NCBI GenBank assembly: GCA_001600095.1
Contig: BCIX01000001.1
Coordinates: forward strand, 7,589,198 to 7,653,197
Length of the DNA: 64,000 bases
Direction: 5' to 3'
DNA from: Bullera alba
Lineage: Eukaryota; Basidiomycota; Tremellomycetes; Tremellales; Bulleraceae
Numbering within the stretch: the first letter of the stretch is position 1; each line of letters begins with the position of its first letter. Made by a program: the position numbers and the translations under genes. A model generated the notes under the pieces. It was not told the DNA's origin. It made no database searches and saw nothing but the letters and a program-made list of their open reading frames with translations. This document shows, in pieces, positions 1-13,195 of the stretch.

Positions 1-156
1 GATCGTGGACCACAAACAACTCGACGTGCCTGATTTTTAAACGCTTTTCAATGCTCCCAAGTGATCATCGTCAACTCATACACTACTTCGTCTACAAGTA
101 CAGTCCACCCTCGCCCATCCATCACACTCGTTCGATCACACGCTCTTTCCACCATC
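1..156 (+). promoter_or_regulatory. Upstream region of the SPO12-like gene
   Basis: This is short non-coding sequence before the first ATG at 157. It is pyrimidine-rich close to the start codon, as is common for leaders in these fungi. I see no open frame worth calling and no recognisable operator. Any further upstream gene lies outside the window. Confidence 0.4.
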
Positions 157-627
157 ATGTCAGGTCCTCTTCTGCCCCAATCCGTCAACGGTGAGTCGAG
201 GCCGGGTCTCGAACTCGGGGAGATCCGCTGACCAACCCGATCCCCCAGCGCAAGCACAACCGCAACCAGGAGCACCAATGTTCCTCCAGAAGAAGGGTCT
301 CCTCGGCCAGATGAAGGGTGGTAACAAGATGGGGTGGGTGCTTCACTCTGTGATCATGACGATGCAAGCTGACGCTGTGTTAGGTCGATCGTCTCGCCAA
401 CGGATAATGTCCTTTCGCCATGTTCTGCCAAACTCAGCGGTGCCAAGCAGAGGCACTTTCAGAAGTGAGTGGTGCTCAGCGCCATCGCTGGGCAAGACCT
501 TCGGACGTGGTCAGTGCTAACGCTCGTCAGGGCCAAACCGATGGGTCTGAGCAGCCAGTTGAGCCAACTCGCCGCTTCCGGAGCACAAAACACCTCGTCA
601 ACCGACAAACCCCGAGCCGATTTCTAA
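157..627 (+). CDS. SPO12: Spo12-family mitotic exit regulator
   Basis: Four exons (157-190, 249-333, 384-464, 531-627) join in frame to give 98 residues. The diagnostic block is SPTDNVLSPCSAKL followed by a basic stretch ending in HF, at about residues 44-64. It matches the conserved Spo12 core, whose S/T-P sites are cell-cycle phosphorylation targets in yeast. In budding yeast Spo12 helps release Cdc14 from the nucleolus in early anaphase (FEAR network); fission yeast has a similar small nuclear protein. The rest is low-complexity Gln/Pro and Ser/Ala sequence, normal for this tiny family. All three introns have GTGRGT donors, and the upstream ATG at 157 is the only start that gives a continuous frame. 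It is convergent with the TenA-family gene. Family assignment rests on the core motif only. Confidence 0.85.
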
Positions 628-881
628 GTCGAGCACACACTGTCCTCTAATTCCACTACTTGACTCCATCGACTCGCATCCCGGTCCTTCCCATTGTTAC
701 CAATTATCCCCAGCGCTTTCTTCATTCCGCATTGTTCACTCTGTTCTGGTCTAATACCGCTTGTAAGAAAATGCATCACATCGACAGAAGCAAGGCGGCA
801 AGGAAGATTGCCACGGACGGGGGATTCATTGGTTGAGATTTCATCAAGATTGGTTCTATACTCCTCCACAGAGAACGACAT

Positions 882-1952
882 CTAGGCCGGTCTCCGAGCG
901 TTTAGACGGCGGGCCAGAATCTCTGCTCGAGCCAGAGTGTCCTTGTGCATACCTGAGGAGTCAGAACAGGCCTGCGCTCGAGTACCCACCTCTTCACATC
1001 GTTTGCCAAGTTCACTTTCCGGGTCTATTTCCAGCTGATTGACGACCCTCTCGCATTCATTGACAAACTTGACAAAGTCGTCGCTGGTCCAGTTGTTGAT
1101 AAACTTGGCCAGCGCCTTTTTCTTCTCAGTCGTCGGGGTGTTGTTGGCTGTATGCTTCCTTGCATACTGCCATGCGGAGAGGTATGCCTAGGTTGTGTCA
1201 GTCCAGACCCGTCTGGATAGTCTAATGATTCGTAGTTCGAGCTCGGGACACACCTTTTCCATTGTCCAGAGAAGGACCAATCCCTCTTCGATCGTCCCAC
1301 CGGATCCTATTGCCCATAGGAAATCGACGTAAGACCTCGTCACGCTCTCGTACGGTCCAAGCAGTCGCCCAGCGCCATCTTCGAGCCAGGGCAGCTCCTG
1401 ATGTGGGTCAAAGAGCGAGAGGCCGTGCTCCTCAGCTGTTTCCTTGAAAAAGTTTGACTCGGCGAGTGCATTGGAGAGTGAGAATGTCAAGAGGGGTACT
1501 GCGTCCCTGATAGCGTGGGAGCGTGATGTCGATCGTGGACCGTTAGGCGATGGGTTTATGGGAAGTCGAGACAGTAAGCCGGATGCGAACTATGCCGCGG
1601 GTCTGTTAGCTTCTGTGTCCTTATCGCGAGCCGGGTCCAGTCGTTGCATCAGGACTATGTCTGGAAGAGCGGACATGGCAGACCTGGGACTCACCTTGAT
1701 GTACCCAACGTAAATGTACAGATAATCCTGCCTGAGCCATTTCACCAATACATCCTGTTTGATCGATCCGTTCCCAGCTTGCTCCAAGAAAGGGCTCTCG
1801 GTCGCTTTCCTAAAGTCGGGACTCTGCAGACATCGTCAGTCAGTGCCCACTAGAAATGAGGCAGGCGTCATTGACAACCAGACAGCCTCGACCGAAATGC
1901 TTCTCACCAGTCTGAGGGACAGGTATTCGGTGTACGGGATCTCGTCGCTCAT
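882..1952 (-). CDS. TENA/THI-4/PqqC family protein (thiaminase II-like)
   Basis: Four exons on the minus strand (1952-1908, 1823-1695, 1589-1254, 1187-882) keep phase 0 throughout and give 271 residues. The TenA signature is visible: a segment reading ATESPFLEQAGNGS, then WLRQDYLYIYVGY, then a long helix with LLWTMEK and AYLSAWQYARKHT. This is the all-helical haem-oxygenase-like fold of TenA proteins. In bacteria and yeast these enzymes hydrolyse amino-pyrimidine thiamine breakdown products so the pyrimidine can be salvaged. No catalytic Cys stands out in the middle, whereas a Glu-containing helix (FVNECERVVNQLE) sits near the C-terminus, so the Cys-less TenA_E class is more likely; this is inference. 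The substrate cannot be read from sequence. It faces the 3' end of the SPO12-like gene. Confidence 0.85.
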
Positions 1953-2391
1953 CTCAGTGGCTGTGATCTGTGAACTGATGTTTCTTCTAGGTATCTCCTC
2001 CCCTGGGAGATTGTGCGAATCGTAGAGCTGATGCCCAACGCCAGTGAGAGACTTAGTGAGCGCCCGAGTTCACTGATGAGTGCACTGATGAACGTGCTGC
2101 ACGATATCCGCACGCGGACGTGCCGGCTATCGGAGCTCCGAGACCGGTCACCCCGACAGCAGCCAACATTTCAAGTGGTGGTTGAGTGGTGGAACTGCGA
2201 TTCCACAGACGTGCACACCAAAGACAACGTGCTTCACAGCGCAGGATGCGATGCTGCAGTACACAAACATCAATCCCTTCTCGCACCAACGGACCATTCA
2301 GACGTGTATGCGTATACAGGTATGCATCATCCGTCATGATCCATAATGCCATCTACCCAGCACAACCAAGAGAGCTCCTCAGATCGCAGCT
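1953..2391. other. Intergenic: TenA-family promoter and RPL38 3' flank
   Basis: This stretch of about 440 bp separates the start of the TenA-family gene from the stop of RPL38; both lie on the minus strand. It should hold the RPL38 3' UTR and the TenA-gene promoter. Open frames crossing it on either strand lack splice logic and have Arg/His/Ser-rich composition, so I call no gene here. I recognise no thiamine-responsive element. Confidence 0.4.
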
Positions 2392-3209
2392 TTACTTCTT
2401 CTTGGGGGCCTTGGTCGAGACCTCCTCGACCTTGAGTCCTAGAAAAGCGTCAGCAATACGTTCACTTGTCACACGTGGCCTGGGCGGGATCTCGTCTCCA
2501 TCCTACTACGCCCAGGCTCCGTTCTCCCACTCACCAGGTGGCAGTGACTGCTTCAGCTTCTCAGCCTTCTCAGCGTCGTTCAGGACCAGGGTGTACAGGT
2601 ATCGCGAGCATCTGATCTTGAATTTGGTGACGGAGGGGCTTTTGGTGGATTTCGACTTGGAGGCAGAGGTGGTGGTGTGCTTGACGGCGGTCTTCTTGAT
2701 TCGGGCGACTATCGGCATGGATGATGGACCGGCGAGCGAGGGAAGAGAAACACAACATCATCAGCTCCTGCCAACTCCTTCCTCAAAAATATAACCCACG
2801 GGTAGCGTCCTTTCTTCGAGCGATCTCGAGGAACTTTTTGATGTCGGTAACTTGTTTGGGCTGAGCACGGCGTCAGTATCTCTGTCCTCGTTCTGATGCA
2901 CCCCTCGCAGCGGCAATTCGACATTCCGTCGAAAACTTTCTCCATCCGTGCTCATGCCACCGATTCCAACTGTCGAGAGCCCCTCCTGGACTGAGCATGA
3001 GAATGCCATGATGGGAGGCTGCCGAGATTGCCTCGATGCCTGCCCCCGGTCTGCCTCCATTCCATTCCCAACTCCATCCTCCACATGTTGACCTGCCGTG
3101 ACCCTCTGTGCTCGGTTTGCGGCTCCGTTCCGCCATAGTCGACATACGCTGCCCCAATGCCACTGCGAGGATGACTTCGGACGGACTCTAGGCGACCTTT
3201 ACTCACCAT
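2392..3209 (-). CDS. RPL38: 60S ribosomal protein eL38
   Basis: Four exons: 3209-3207 (just ATG), 2860-2800, 2708-2535 and 2438-2392, giving 94 residues. The protein starts [20 protein letters not shown] and carries the eL38 core [15 protein letters not shown] followed by [13 protein letters not shown], which leaves no doubt about identity. eL38 is a small structural protein of the large ribosomal subunit. Two oddities stand out. The family is normally about 70-80 residues, and here a Ser/Thr/Lys-rich insert of about 17 residues lies between the RIKK and KFK segments, with a short Lys-rich C-terminal tail. The first intron is 346 nt, far longer than typical introns in this window, and directly follows the start codon. 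It is divergent from RPL8. Confidence 0.95.
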
Positions 3210-3607
3210 TTTGACGACCTTTTGACTTGACGGATGACTTCCTTGTGCACACTTTTGACCTTTGCTTGAAGACCCAGTGCGAGTGCGAGCAGCAGCAGCG
3301 GCAGCAGGCCTGATCTTGCCAACGGAATCAAAATTGGTGGAAATCCCAAGTGCAGAGGTTGCGAAACTCCGATAGAGAGTGGGATCTCCATACAAATTGA
3401 TAATCCCGCTTTGTGGCACTTTTTCGTTGCCACACGATATCATCGGCGTTAAGCCCACCTTCACCCAATTTTTCCCATTCCCTCCTGGGCGCTTGCACCC
3501 CCGGACCCGGCAGACTCGCTACCCAGCGTACTGTAGTTGTCACTTGACACCATCTACGTCTTCATCCTTCAAGTCCTCCCCTCAAAACAGCAAGTAGATC
3601 CGTCAAC
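3210..3607. promoter_or_regulatory. Shared divergent promoter of RPL38 and RPL8
   Basis: About 400 bp lie between the two ribosomal protein start codons, which face away from each other. Three copies of TTTTGAC-like sequence (near 3210, 3219 and 3263) occur on the RPL38 side, and a pyrimidine-rich leader plus an ACCCAATTTTT segment occur on the RPL8 side. I cannot tell which of these bind factors. The arrangement would allow co-regulation of two ribosomal proteins needed in equal amounts. Confidence 0.6.
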
Positions 3608-5150
3608 ATGGTACGCGCATCCCATCCATCCACACCTACGGGGCATCACGCACCCGCCAATCTTCAACTTCGATCTGCGTAGAAAGAAGGAAGAAGAACG
3701 GGGGAAAACCTATCGACAGCGGGACAGGGACAGCGTGATGAAAGAACACAATGGTCTAGACTCGGTCAAACGAGTGGTAGAACATTGCGGTCTCGGAACG
3801 ATCCGTCCTGTCGCCCCTATCGAGAGATAACCTCGATACCGAGGATCGACCCCGGCGGGTCTCCTTGGTACAGCTTGTCCAGGCAGTTCAGGCAATTTTT
3901 TTGCCTCGAACAAACCTCGATCGGCGAGTTCAGCGATGCTGCTGAGTCTTTGCTCAGCAGCAGAGGGCTCGTTGGTCCGGACAGACCGCCTAGCGATTAC
4001 TCTACGAGGAAAGCTTTGGTCAAAAGCTGTCAGCCATCCCTCCCTCTCTGGCTTTTGTCAAGTAACGCGGGTGATACCGCTGCTTGAGGGGCCAGAGTTG
4101 AAGGGGATGCGCTTTTAGAGCTCCGACGTGATGCCCCACAATGCCCTATTACAAAATAGAGTAGAAATCAGTGGCTGACTTGTCGTCTCAATGACCCCTC
4201 CAGCCCAAAGCCGCCAAAGGAAAATCCAAGCCAGCTTCGGCCCCATGTGAGTGACAACATTCGAGATAGTTGAATTTCGCTGACTTCGACGTAGACGGCA
4301 CCAAGAAGGCCTCCAAGCCCGCCCAGAACCCCCTCTTCGAGAAGACCCCCAAGTCTTTCGGAATCGGTGAGTCATTCTGCCAACACACTAGCTGACCCTC
4401 CCAGGTGGTGACATCCCACCCAAGCGAGACCTGACCCGATTCGTCAAATGGCCCGAGTACGTTCGACTCCAGCGACAAAAGGTCATCCTCCACCAGAGGC
4501 TCAAGGTCCCCCCCGCCATTGCCCAGTTCTCGCACACCCTGGACAAGAACACTGCCACCCAGCTCTTCCAGCTCTTGAACAAGTACAAGCCAGAGTCCAA
4601 GCAGGAGAAGAAGGCCCGACTTACGTCCGAGGCTGAGAAGCGAGAGAAGGACGGTGACAAGGCCACCACCAAGGACTCCAAGAAGCCAGTCTTTGCCAAG
4701 TACGGTCTTAACCACGTTGTTGCCCTTGTCGAGGCCAAGAAGGCCAAACTCGTCGTCATCGCCGACGATGTTGACCCAATCGAGCTCGTCGTCTTCCTGC
4801 CCGCTCTCTGCCGAAAGATGGGTGTCCCGTGAGTTACGTGTTGCGTCCGCCTCGCGTCTCTTTCACTGACCATGTTGTGCAGATACGTCATTGTCAAGGG
4901 CAAGGCCCGACTCGGTCTGGTCACCGGCAAGAAGACCTCTGCCGTCGTTGCCGTCGACGACGTCCGATCCGAGGACGCTCAGGCGCTCGCCAACCTCGTC
5001 TCCGCCGCCAAGGCCAACTACCTTGACAAGGCCGACGAGATCAGGAGATCATGGGGTGGTGGTATCCGAGGCAACAAGTCGATCCAGAAGTTGAGGAAGC
5101 GAGCCAAGGCCCTCGGCCAGGACTCGAAGAAGGTCGACATCAGCTTGTAA
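3608..5150 (+). CDS. RPL8: 60S ribosomal protein eL8 (L7a)
   Basis: Five exons (3608-3610, 4204-4246, 4295-4366, 4405-4828, 4883-5150) give 269 residues, the usual length for eL8. Recognisable blocks are [55 protein letters not shown] with KMGVPY, and GKARLG, all from the L7Ae-type RNA-binding fold. The protein binds 25S rRNA in the large subunit and is assembled in the nucleolus. The first exon is only the ATG, followed by a 593-nt intron, the longest coding-region intron I resolved here, which is rich in predicted hairpins (see separate feature). It shares its upstream region with RPL38. Confidence 0.97.
3611..4203 (+). other. Long first intron of RPL8 with strong hairpins
   Basis: This intron directly follows the ATG and is about ten times the usual length here. 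A perfect 9-bp stem, GCTGCTGAG (3938-3946) against CTCAGCAGC (3953-3961), is extended by one T-A pair and closes a 6-nt loop. A second nested hairpin uses CTCTGGC (4046-4052) with GCCAGAG (4091-4097), TCAAG (4058-4062) with CTTGA (4083-4087), and GCGG (4067-4070) with CCGC (4077-4080). A host-intron snoRNA or an autoregulatory RNA structure are both possible. I could not find clean box H/ACA or C/D elements. Confidence 0.45.
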
Positions 5151-5486
5151 AGAGTTTGATCAGACTGGAGTTGTTTCGGGGAATCAATCATGATATGACT
5201 ATGTATGATATTCCAGCCAGTTGTTAGGATGTGTTGCTCGTGTCTCAACTCTCATCTCGCACGATTCGTGATGGCAGCCTGAGGAACGTCTAAATAGTCT
5301 CTTTGATCGGACCAATGGGGGGGCCACGAAAAGTCAGTCATTCACTGAAGACATCGTCCGATTTCGATTTTGCCACGCGTTCGACACTGGATGTTATTTT
5401 GATATTTGCCAGCTGTCCTATCCTCTCTTCAACAACTACCATCGATCACTCACCCCGCCCGACGTCTCCTACCCCTCACTAACACA
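5151..5486. promoter_or_regulatory. Intergenic: RPL8 3' flank and CYB5 promoter
   Basis: These are 336 bp between two tandem plus-strand genes. A CCAAT box (GACCAATGG, near 5308-5318) and a pyrimidine-rich leader just before the CYB5 ATG are the only regulatory-looking features. I see no gene. Confidence 0.4.
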
Positions 5487-6177
5487 ATGGCCTCCACAAT
5501 TCCCGTCGAGCCAGTCAGCGCCGGAGAGACCTCGTCTGGGGGATACACGATCGAGCAGCTCAAGGAGCACGGCACGAGGGAGAGCTTTTGGATGCTGTTA
5601 CATGACAAGGTGTACGACGTGACGGCGTTCCTAGATGAGGTGAGTGGCTTAAAGATCTGCGAGGGTTGCAGCAGGACTCTGGGTGGACAGTGTATGGTGC
5701 TTTTATCGAGGTTCAGGAGCTGACGTGTTGGTGCAGCATCCGGGTGGTGATGAAGTCATGCTGGAGGAAGCTGGTGAGTGCCAGTCTACCCGAGATTATA
5801 CTCTGGGACAAGGAGACCGTGTTGCTGATATCTTCATATAGGCAAGGACGCCACGGAAGCGTTCGAAGATGTCGGCCACTCGGACGAGGCTCGAGCGATG
5901 CTGCCCAAGATGCTTTTGGGGGAGTTCAAAGGAGAGGTGGGGCAATTTGCTCTCTTTCCCGCTTGGTACTCGCTGACAATGTTTGCGCCTCTTGTAGAAG
6001 TCGGCAAAGGCCAAAAAGCTAGCGGCGCGGGCGGACTCATCGACAAAGACCTCGTCAGGGTGGGTACACAACAGAAAGGAGGGATGGCTCGTGCTGATGA
6101 GTGATAGATTCCCAATCTGGGTCATCCCAGCTGCCCTCTTCTTCGCGTTCATCGCCTGGAGGGTGCTGCTCGCTTGA
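5487..6177 (+). CDS. CYB5: Cytochrome b5, tail-anchored
   Basis: Five exons (5487-5639, 5737-5773, 5842-5936, 5998-6059, 6108-6177) give 138 residues. The haem-binding domain is intact: [10 protein letters not shown]..., then [14 protein letters not shown], where His of HPGG is the first haem ligand, and GHSDEAR, where His is the second. After a Lys/Ala-rich linker the protein ends in one hydrophobic helix ([18 protein letters not shown]) with a very short tail, the mark of an ER tail-anchored cytochrome b5. In fungi this protein passes electrons to desaturases, sterol-modifying enzymes and P450s. The tail-anchor pathway component GET5 is also encoded in this window, but there is no reason to link the two by position. 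It is convergent with TAF4. Confidence 0.95.
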
Positions 6178-6417
6178 GAAGAGGCTGAGGAATGGCATTT
6201 TGGGCTGGAGCTAGTGTAGTGGATTTGTAGAGTACAGGCGGATCGGTGCACATAGAATACTTTCATCGACCAGAGTTTAGTCGCACGTTCTCAGCATGCA
6301 GCATGTCCCGGCTGTTCCTCAGGTCCTTGAAAACGAGCGTCTCTTGACGAGATCAAAGGGATTGACTACGATATCGCGGCTGACGATGGCCCAGACTTGC
6401 GCATAAAATTGCATGGT

Positions 6418-8011
6418 TTACCTCTTGTGTGCAGACTTCGTCTCACCCTTGGACGCCTCTACACCACCAAGCACCCATGCCTTGCGAACCAAATCATCCG
6501 TCTTCCCCATGCCCCTCCCTGCGCCATCCTTCTCCAGGGCGAATAAGAGGTCGACTAGCGTCACTGCTCGATCATCCGACACCTTCTTCTCCTCTCCCTT
6601 CTCGTCCCGGCTGACAACGACCTCCCTTCTGGTTGGCGCTGACAGCTTGGGGCGCTTGACCTTTTTCCGCTTATCACCATGCTCCTTCCTAATGGGGTCC
6701 ATGGGTGTAGGAGCTGGAGACTCGCCGGCTTCCGGTGGCTCTGGTGTATTCTCCGAAGCCCCGGCTTTACGCTTCTTCCCCTGGTTGGCCAACGGACTGC
6801 TGATTGATGGCGCCGAGGTCATCCAGCTATACTGCTTTCTCCCGGACATTCCGATCGACCTCATCGCCGTCGCATTACTCATTTTCAACTGAACATCCGC
6901 GCTGAGGTCCTTGACTGGGGGTGGGGCCTTCTTCTTCCCACTGGATATCTTGTTCTTCACAGCACCGAATACGGGTGCGGAAGAGCGCTCCCCGCTCGCT
7001 GCGGCCGGTGTCGACGGACCACTTGATCCAGATTTCATCGGCGTCGACGGATCGTTATTGCTATCGCTGAGACTGTCGTCCGCTTGGGATGAAAACGGTT
7101 GGTTCAACGTGAGGCGATTTTTCTCGGCTACTCGGGCGGCACGGTACTTCTGAGTTGCCTCCTTGTTCACTTGGGCCATGGCCGCCAGAACGGCATTGGG
7201 ATCAGACGTCACAGAGTGGGACCATAATGGCTTTTTGCCAGATGATGTGAAGGGGGGTGTTCGAGCGTGCGAAGTAGTCGTTCGGTGCGTTTGAGCTGAT
7301 AGTGTTGATGCAAGCACCGATCGAAGTCGCGACTCGGCCGCCAGGGCGAGATACGTCAAGGCGTCTTGGTCGAATGCCAGACCCTGCTCTTTCACTAAAA
7401 AGGCGTTAGCTCAACTAGTTACCTTGGCTCATTGGAGAAAGTGCTCACCTAGACTATTCATTTGGGACTCGAGCGCTTCCTTGCCAAAGAGATCATTGTC
7501 CTTTCCACTACCACGAGACGTTGTCGTGGGATTGCGAGCATTCAACCGTCTCAAATAATCGGCTTCTGCCTGATCATCCATTGGTATCAGCAAACTCAAT
7601 TCGATGACAAATATCGGACCTACCTTGAGATCTATCGCCTTTCCCTCTGGTGCTTCCGCTGGCGCTGCTTTGGTAGTGGTGCTTGGTCCTGCAGGGGTTG
7701 GCACGGCCTCCTGTTCGCGTGGCTCGGTTTGCTCGGGTGGTTGTTGACTAGGCCCAGCTGCAGCCGTCGGACTGGGGGCCGAGGGGGCTATAGGCTCTGG
7801 CTCCATGTCGAGCTTTTGAACCAAATCGTCTTCTCGCCTGTATGGAGTCGACCTGCGACGAAGATCTGGACTAGCTGGTATGCTCTGAAGAGCTGTGTCT
7901 GTGGGAACGCTGGAGTAGGACAAGAGCAGGATCAAGGTTGGATGCGGCTTGGATGCGGCTGTTGACGAAGGTGACGTCCGAAACGCACGCCTTCTCCCCT
8001 TTGGGAGGCAT
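6418..8011 (-). CDS. TAF4: TFIID subunit TAF4
   Basis: I chose the start at 8011 because MPPKGEKA, joined through an intron with a GTGCGT donor, enters the long downstream frame exactly (exon 1 8011-7989, exon 2 from 7909). The protein has a Pro/Ala/Gln-rich N-terminal part. A conserved C-terminal domain follows, beginning around ALESQMNSLVKEQGLAF and including LTYLALAAESRL, and the C-terminus contains a Lys-rich linker and a final helical segment (VTLVDLLFALEKDG). This is the layout of the TAF4 C-terminal domain, which pairs with TAF12 through a histone-fold-like contact within TFIID. Introns at about 7624-7568 and 7450-7396 have normal consensus. It shares a 224-bp divergent promoter with the ISWI gene, so both are transcription/chromatin genes under one control region. 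Confidence 0.85.
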
Positions 8012-8235
8012 AGGCGCACTTTCGGAGGAGGGCTTCGGAAATAGGCTCCTGACTCAACATTGCGCGCGCGGAAACGCGACGAGGAAGATTGAAAGATCAC
8101 CAACTCTGCACTCAAAAGCACATCTCCACTCTCTACATCTACTTGCAACCTCGATCAACGCGCCATCCGTCGATACATTGGCAAATCAGCTATCGGCATC
8201 CTATCCAGGTTATAGAGAAGTCGCTAGGCGAAGTC
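8012..8235. promoter_or_regulatory. Compact divergent promoter of TAF4 and ISWI
   Basis: Only 224 bp separate the two start codons. The stretch is AT/CA-mixed without an open frame and must contain both leaders and core promoters. I can point to no individual motif with confidence. Confidence 0.5.
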
Positions 8236-12794
<4,559 letters not shown>

Positions 12795-13195
12795 ATGTGC
12801 GCTAGTGCTTGACAGATACTCATGTAGATCTCCCTGTGTTTGTATGCAACTTATGACGACCGCGATGCGTTTCATGCGCACGGATGGGAAAGAAAAATTC
12901 ATCACTGACTTGCAGGTTTACGATTCTATCATTACGCATTAAGAAAGTGCTGGGATCACAATGTCACTCGGACAGAAGAATACGGAGAAAGTCGAGACGG
13001 TCGAGTGACAGAGGCCTCGGAGAGACCTGTACGAACTGTTTGGAAAAATGAGGGTGAATCCGTGTGTTGTTAAGAGTTACTTATGCGAGACTGGTTATGT
13101 ACAGAAGGTTGCTGTCGAGCGGTATGTGACGGTGACTAGGACGATACAGATGGTGTTGGATATCGGGGTACGGTACAGCGGGCATAGTCGTGAGC
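12795..13195. other. Convergent intergenic region between ISWI and KIN4-like genes
   Basis: About 400 bp of tail-to-tail sequence should contain the two 3' UTRs and polyadenylation signals. I see no open frame with splice support. AT-rich patches near 12850-12950 could be cleavage regions. Confidence 0.4.

Noticed and set aside
3735..4180. Box C/D snoRNA in the RPL8 intron
   Set aside because: A GTGATGA occurs at 3735-3741 but no CTGA with a matching terminal stem follows at a plausible distance; the GTGATGC near 4129 pairs with a CTGA that is better explained as the intron branch site.
7935..7965. Short tandem GGATGCGGCTT repeat
   Set aside because: Two copies only, inside the first intron of TAF4; too short to be meaningful.
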